Positions 14,456 to 14,684 of a stretch of 14,684 nt of DNA are shown one piece after another. Within the stretch, counting starts at the first letter, position 1; each line of letters starts with the position of its first letter. Where the stretch lies: positions 1 through 14,684 of the forward strand of contig DHVJ01000055.1 of assembly GCA_002412595.1 (NCBI GenBank). Reading direction: 5' to 3'. The notes beneath the pieces are model-generated. The model saw only the letters and a program-made list of their open reading frames with translations, made no database searches and had not been told where the DNA came from. Source of the DNA: Anaerolineaceae bacterium UBA5211. Lineage in GTDB: Bacteria > Chloroflexota > Anaerolineae > Anaerolineales > Anaerolineaceae. A program made the translations under genes and the position numbers.

Positions 14456-14684
14456 ATTAACCACAGATGGACACAGATTTCAGGATAGCGATGAATGGAA
14501 AGACCGAAGATTGTCAGGATGAAAGTAAAGAGCTATTAACCACAGATGAACACGGATTTTGTTATGTATTAATTCACACAGATTTCAGCAAAGCGATGAA
14601 TGGAAAGACAGGTGCTTGTCAGGATGAAAGTGATGAGCTATTAACCACAGATTCACACAGATGGCTCTACTGAAAAAAGGTAGG
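14455..14684. repeat. Direct-repeat array with ACACAGAT words, running to the window edge
   Basis: Two imperfect copies of a 77-bp unit lie at 14471-14547 and 14576-14652 (offset 105 bp). Each runs from ACACAGATTTCAG through GCGATGAATGGAAAGAC and TTGTCAGGATGAAAGT to GAGCTATTAACCACAGAT. TATTAA-led ends recur at 14455, 14534, 14567 and 14639. The short words ACCACAGAT and ACACAGAT occur repeatedly. An in-frame open stretch (14467-14673) is a by-product of the repeat and is not called as a gene. Similar ACCACAGATGxACACAGAT-rich intergenic repeats are known to me from several Chloroflexota genomes. The array may continue beyond the window. No coding gene is seen in the last 280 bases. Confidence 0.85.

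Noticed and set aside
14467..14673. 68-codon open frame in the terminal repeat array
   Set aside because: It consists of translated repeat units (a repeated MNGKT...LLTTD pattern), lacks a ribosome-binding site and starts inside the repeat.
14455..14684. CRISPR array
   Set aside because: The repeat unit is about 77 bp, the copies are diverged, there are only two full units and no uniform spacers.

Overview
The window looks like chromosomal DNA of a free-living, probably anaerobic bacterium of the Chloroflexota, most likely class Anaerolineae. This placement is an inference from several features seen together. There is a lipoprotein whose Thr-Pro-Glu-rich linker leads into an NBR1-type Ig domain. 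There is a CarD/CdnL-type regulator and a stand-alone MalK/UgpC-type ATPase. A 77-bp direct repeat built on ACACAGAT words lies at the right end. No rRNA, tRNA, phage gene, transposase or CRISPR array is visible.

Layout, left to right. Positions 1-777 hold the 3' part of a DUF89 (ARMT1-like) metal-dependent phosphatase whose start lies outside the window. Convergent to it is a pentapeptide-repeat protein (803-1477, minus). Next come a predicted beta-propeller, glycosidase-like protein (1595-2710, minus) and, divergent from it, a CarD/CdnL-type RNA-polymerase-binding regulator (2981-3496, plus). A molybdenum block follows: moeA (3579-4787, minus), diverging from modB (5053-5901) and modA (6169-7053), both plus. 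No modC ATPase gene is present. A perfect 18-bp hairpin then separates modA from a convergent NBR1-Ig lipoprotein (7161-7811, minus). Two overlapping minus-strand genes (7909-9738 and 9728-11545) encode a heterodimeric ABC exporter of the TM287/288 type, with one intact and one degenerate ATP site.

The most interesting part is the 519-bp gap between the exporter and the next gene. On the plus strand it holds a promoter, a roughly 210-nt structured leader resembling the ydaO/yuaA cyclic-di-AMP riboswitch, and an intrinsic terminator whose 3' arm can also pair with the end of the aptamer. It precedes a class V aminotransferase of the alanine-glyoxylate/serine-pyruvate family (12065-13171), which would be an unexpected target for c-di-AMP control. 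A terminator, a promoter and the MalK/UgpC-type sugar ABC ATPase (13289-14401) follow. The window ends in a terminator and a non-coding repeat array running to the edge.

How the genes work together: modA and modB import molybdate (or tungstate), and MoeA inserts the metal into molybdopterin, so this block supplies molybdenum-cofactor enzymes. Dyad sequences in front of modB and modA suggest local transcriptional control. The remaining genes are single transcription units or a two-gene operon with no obvious shared pathway.
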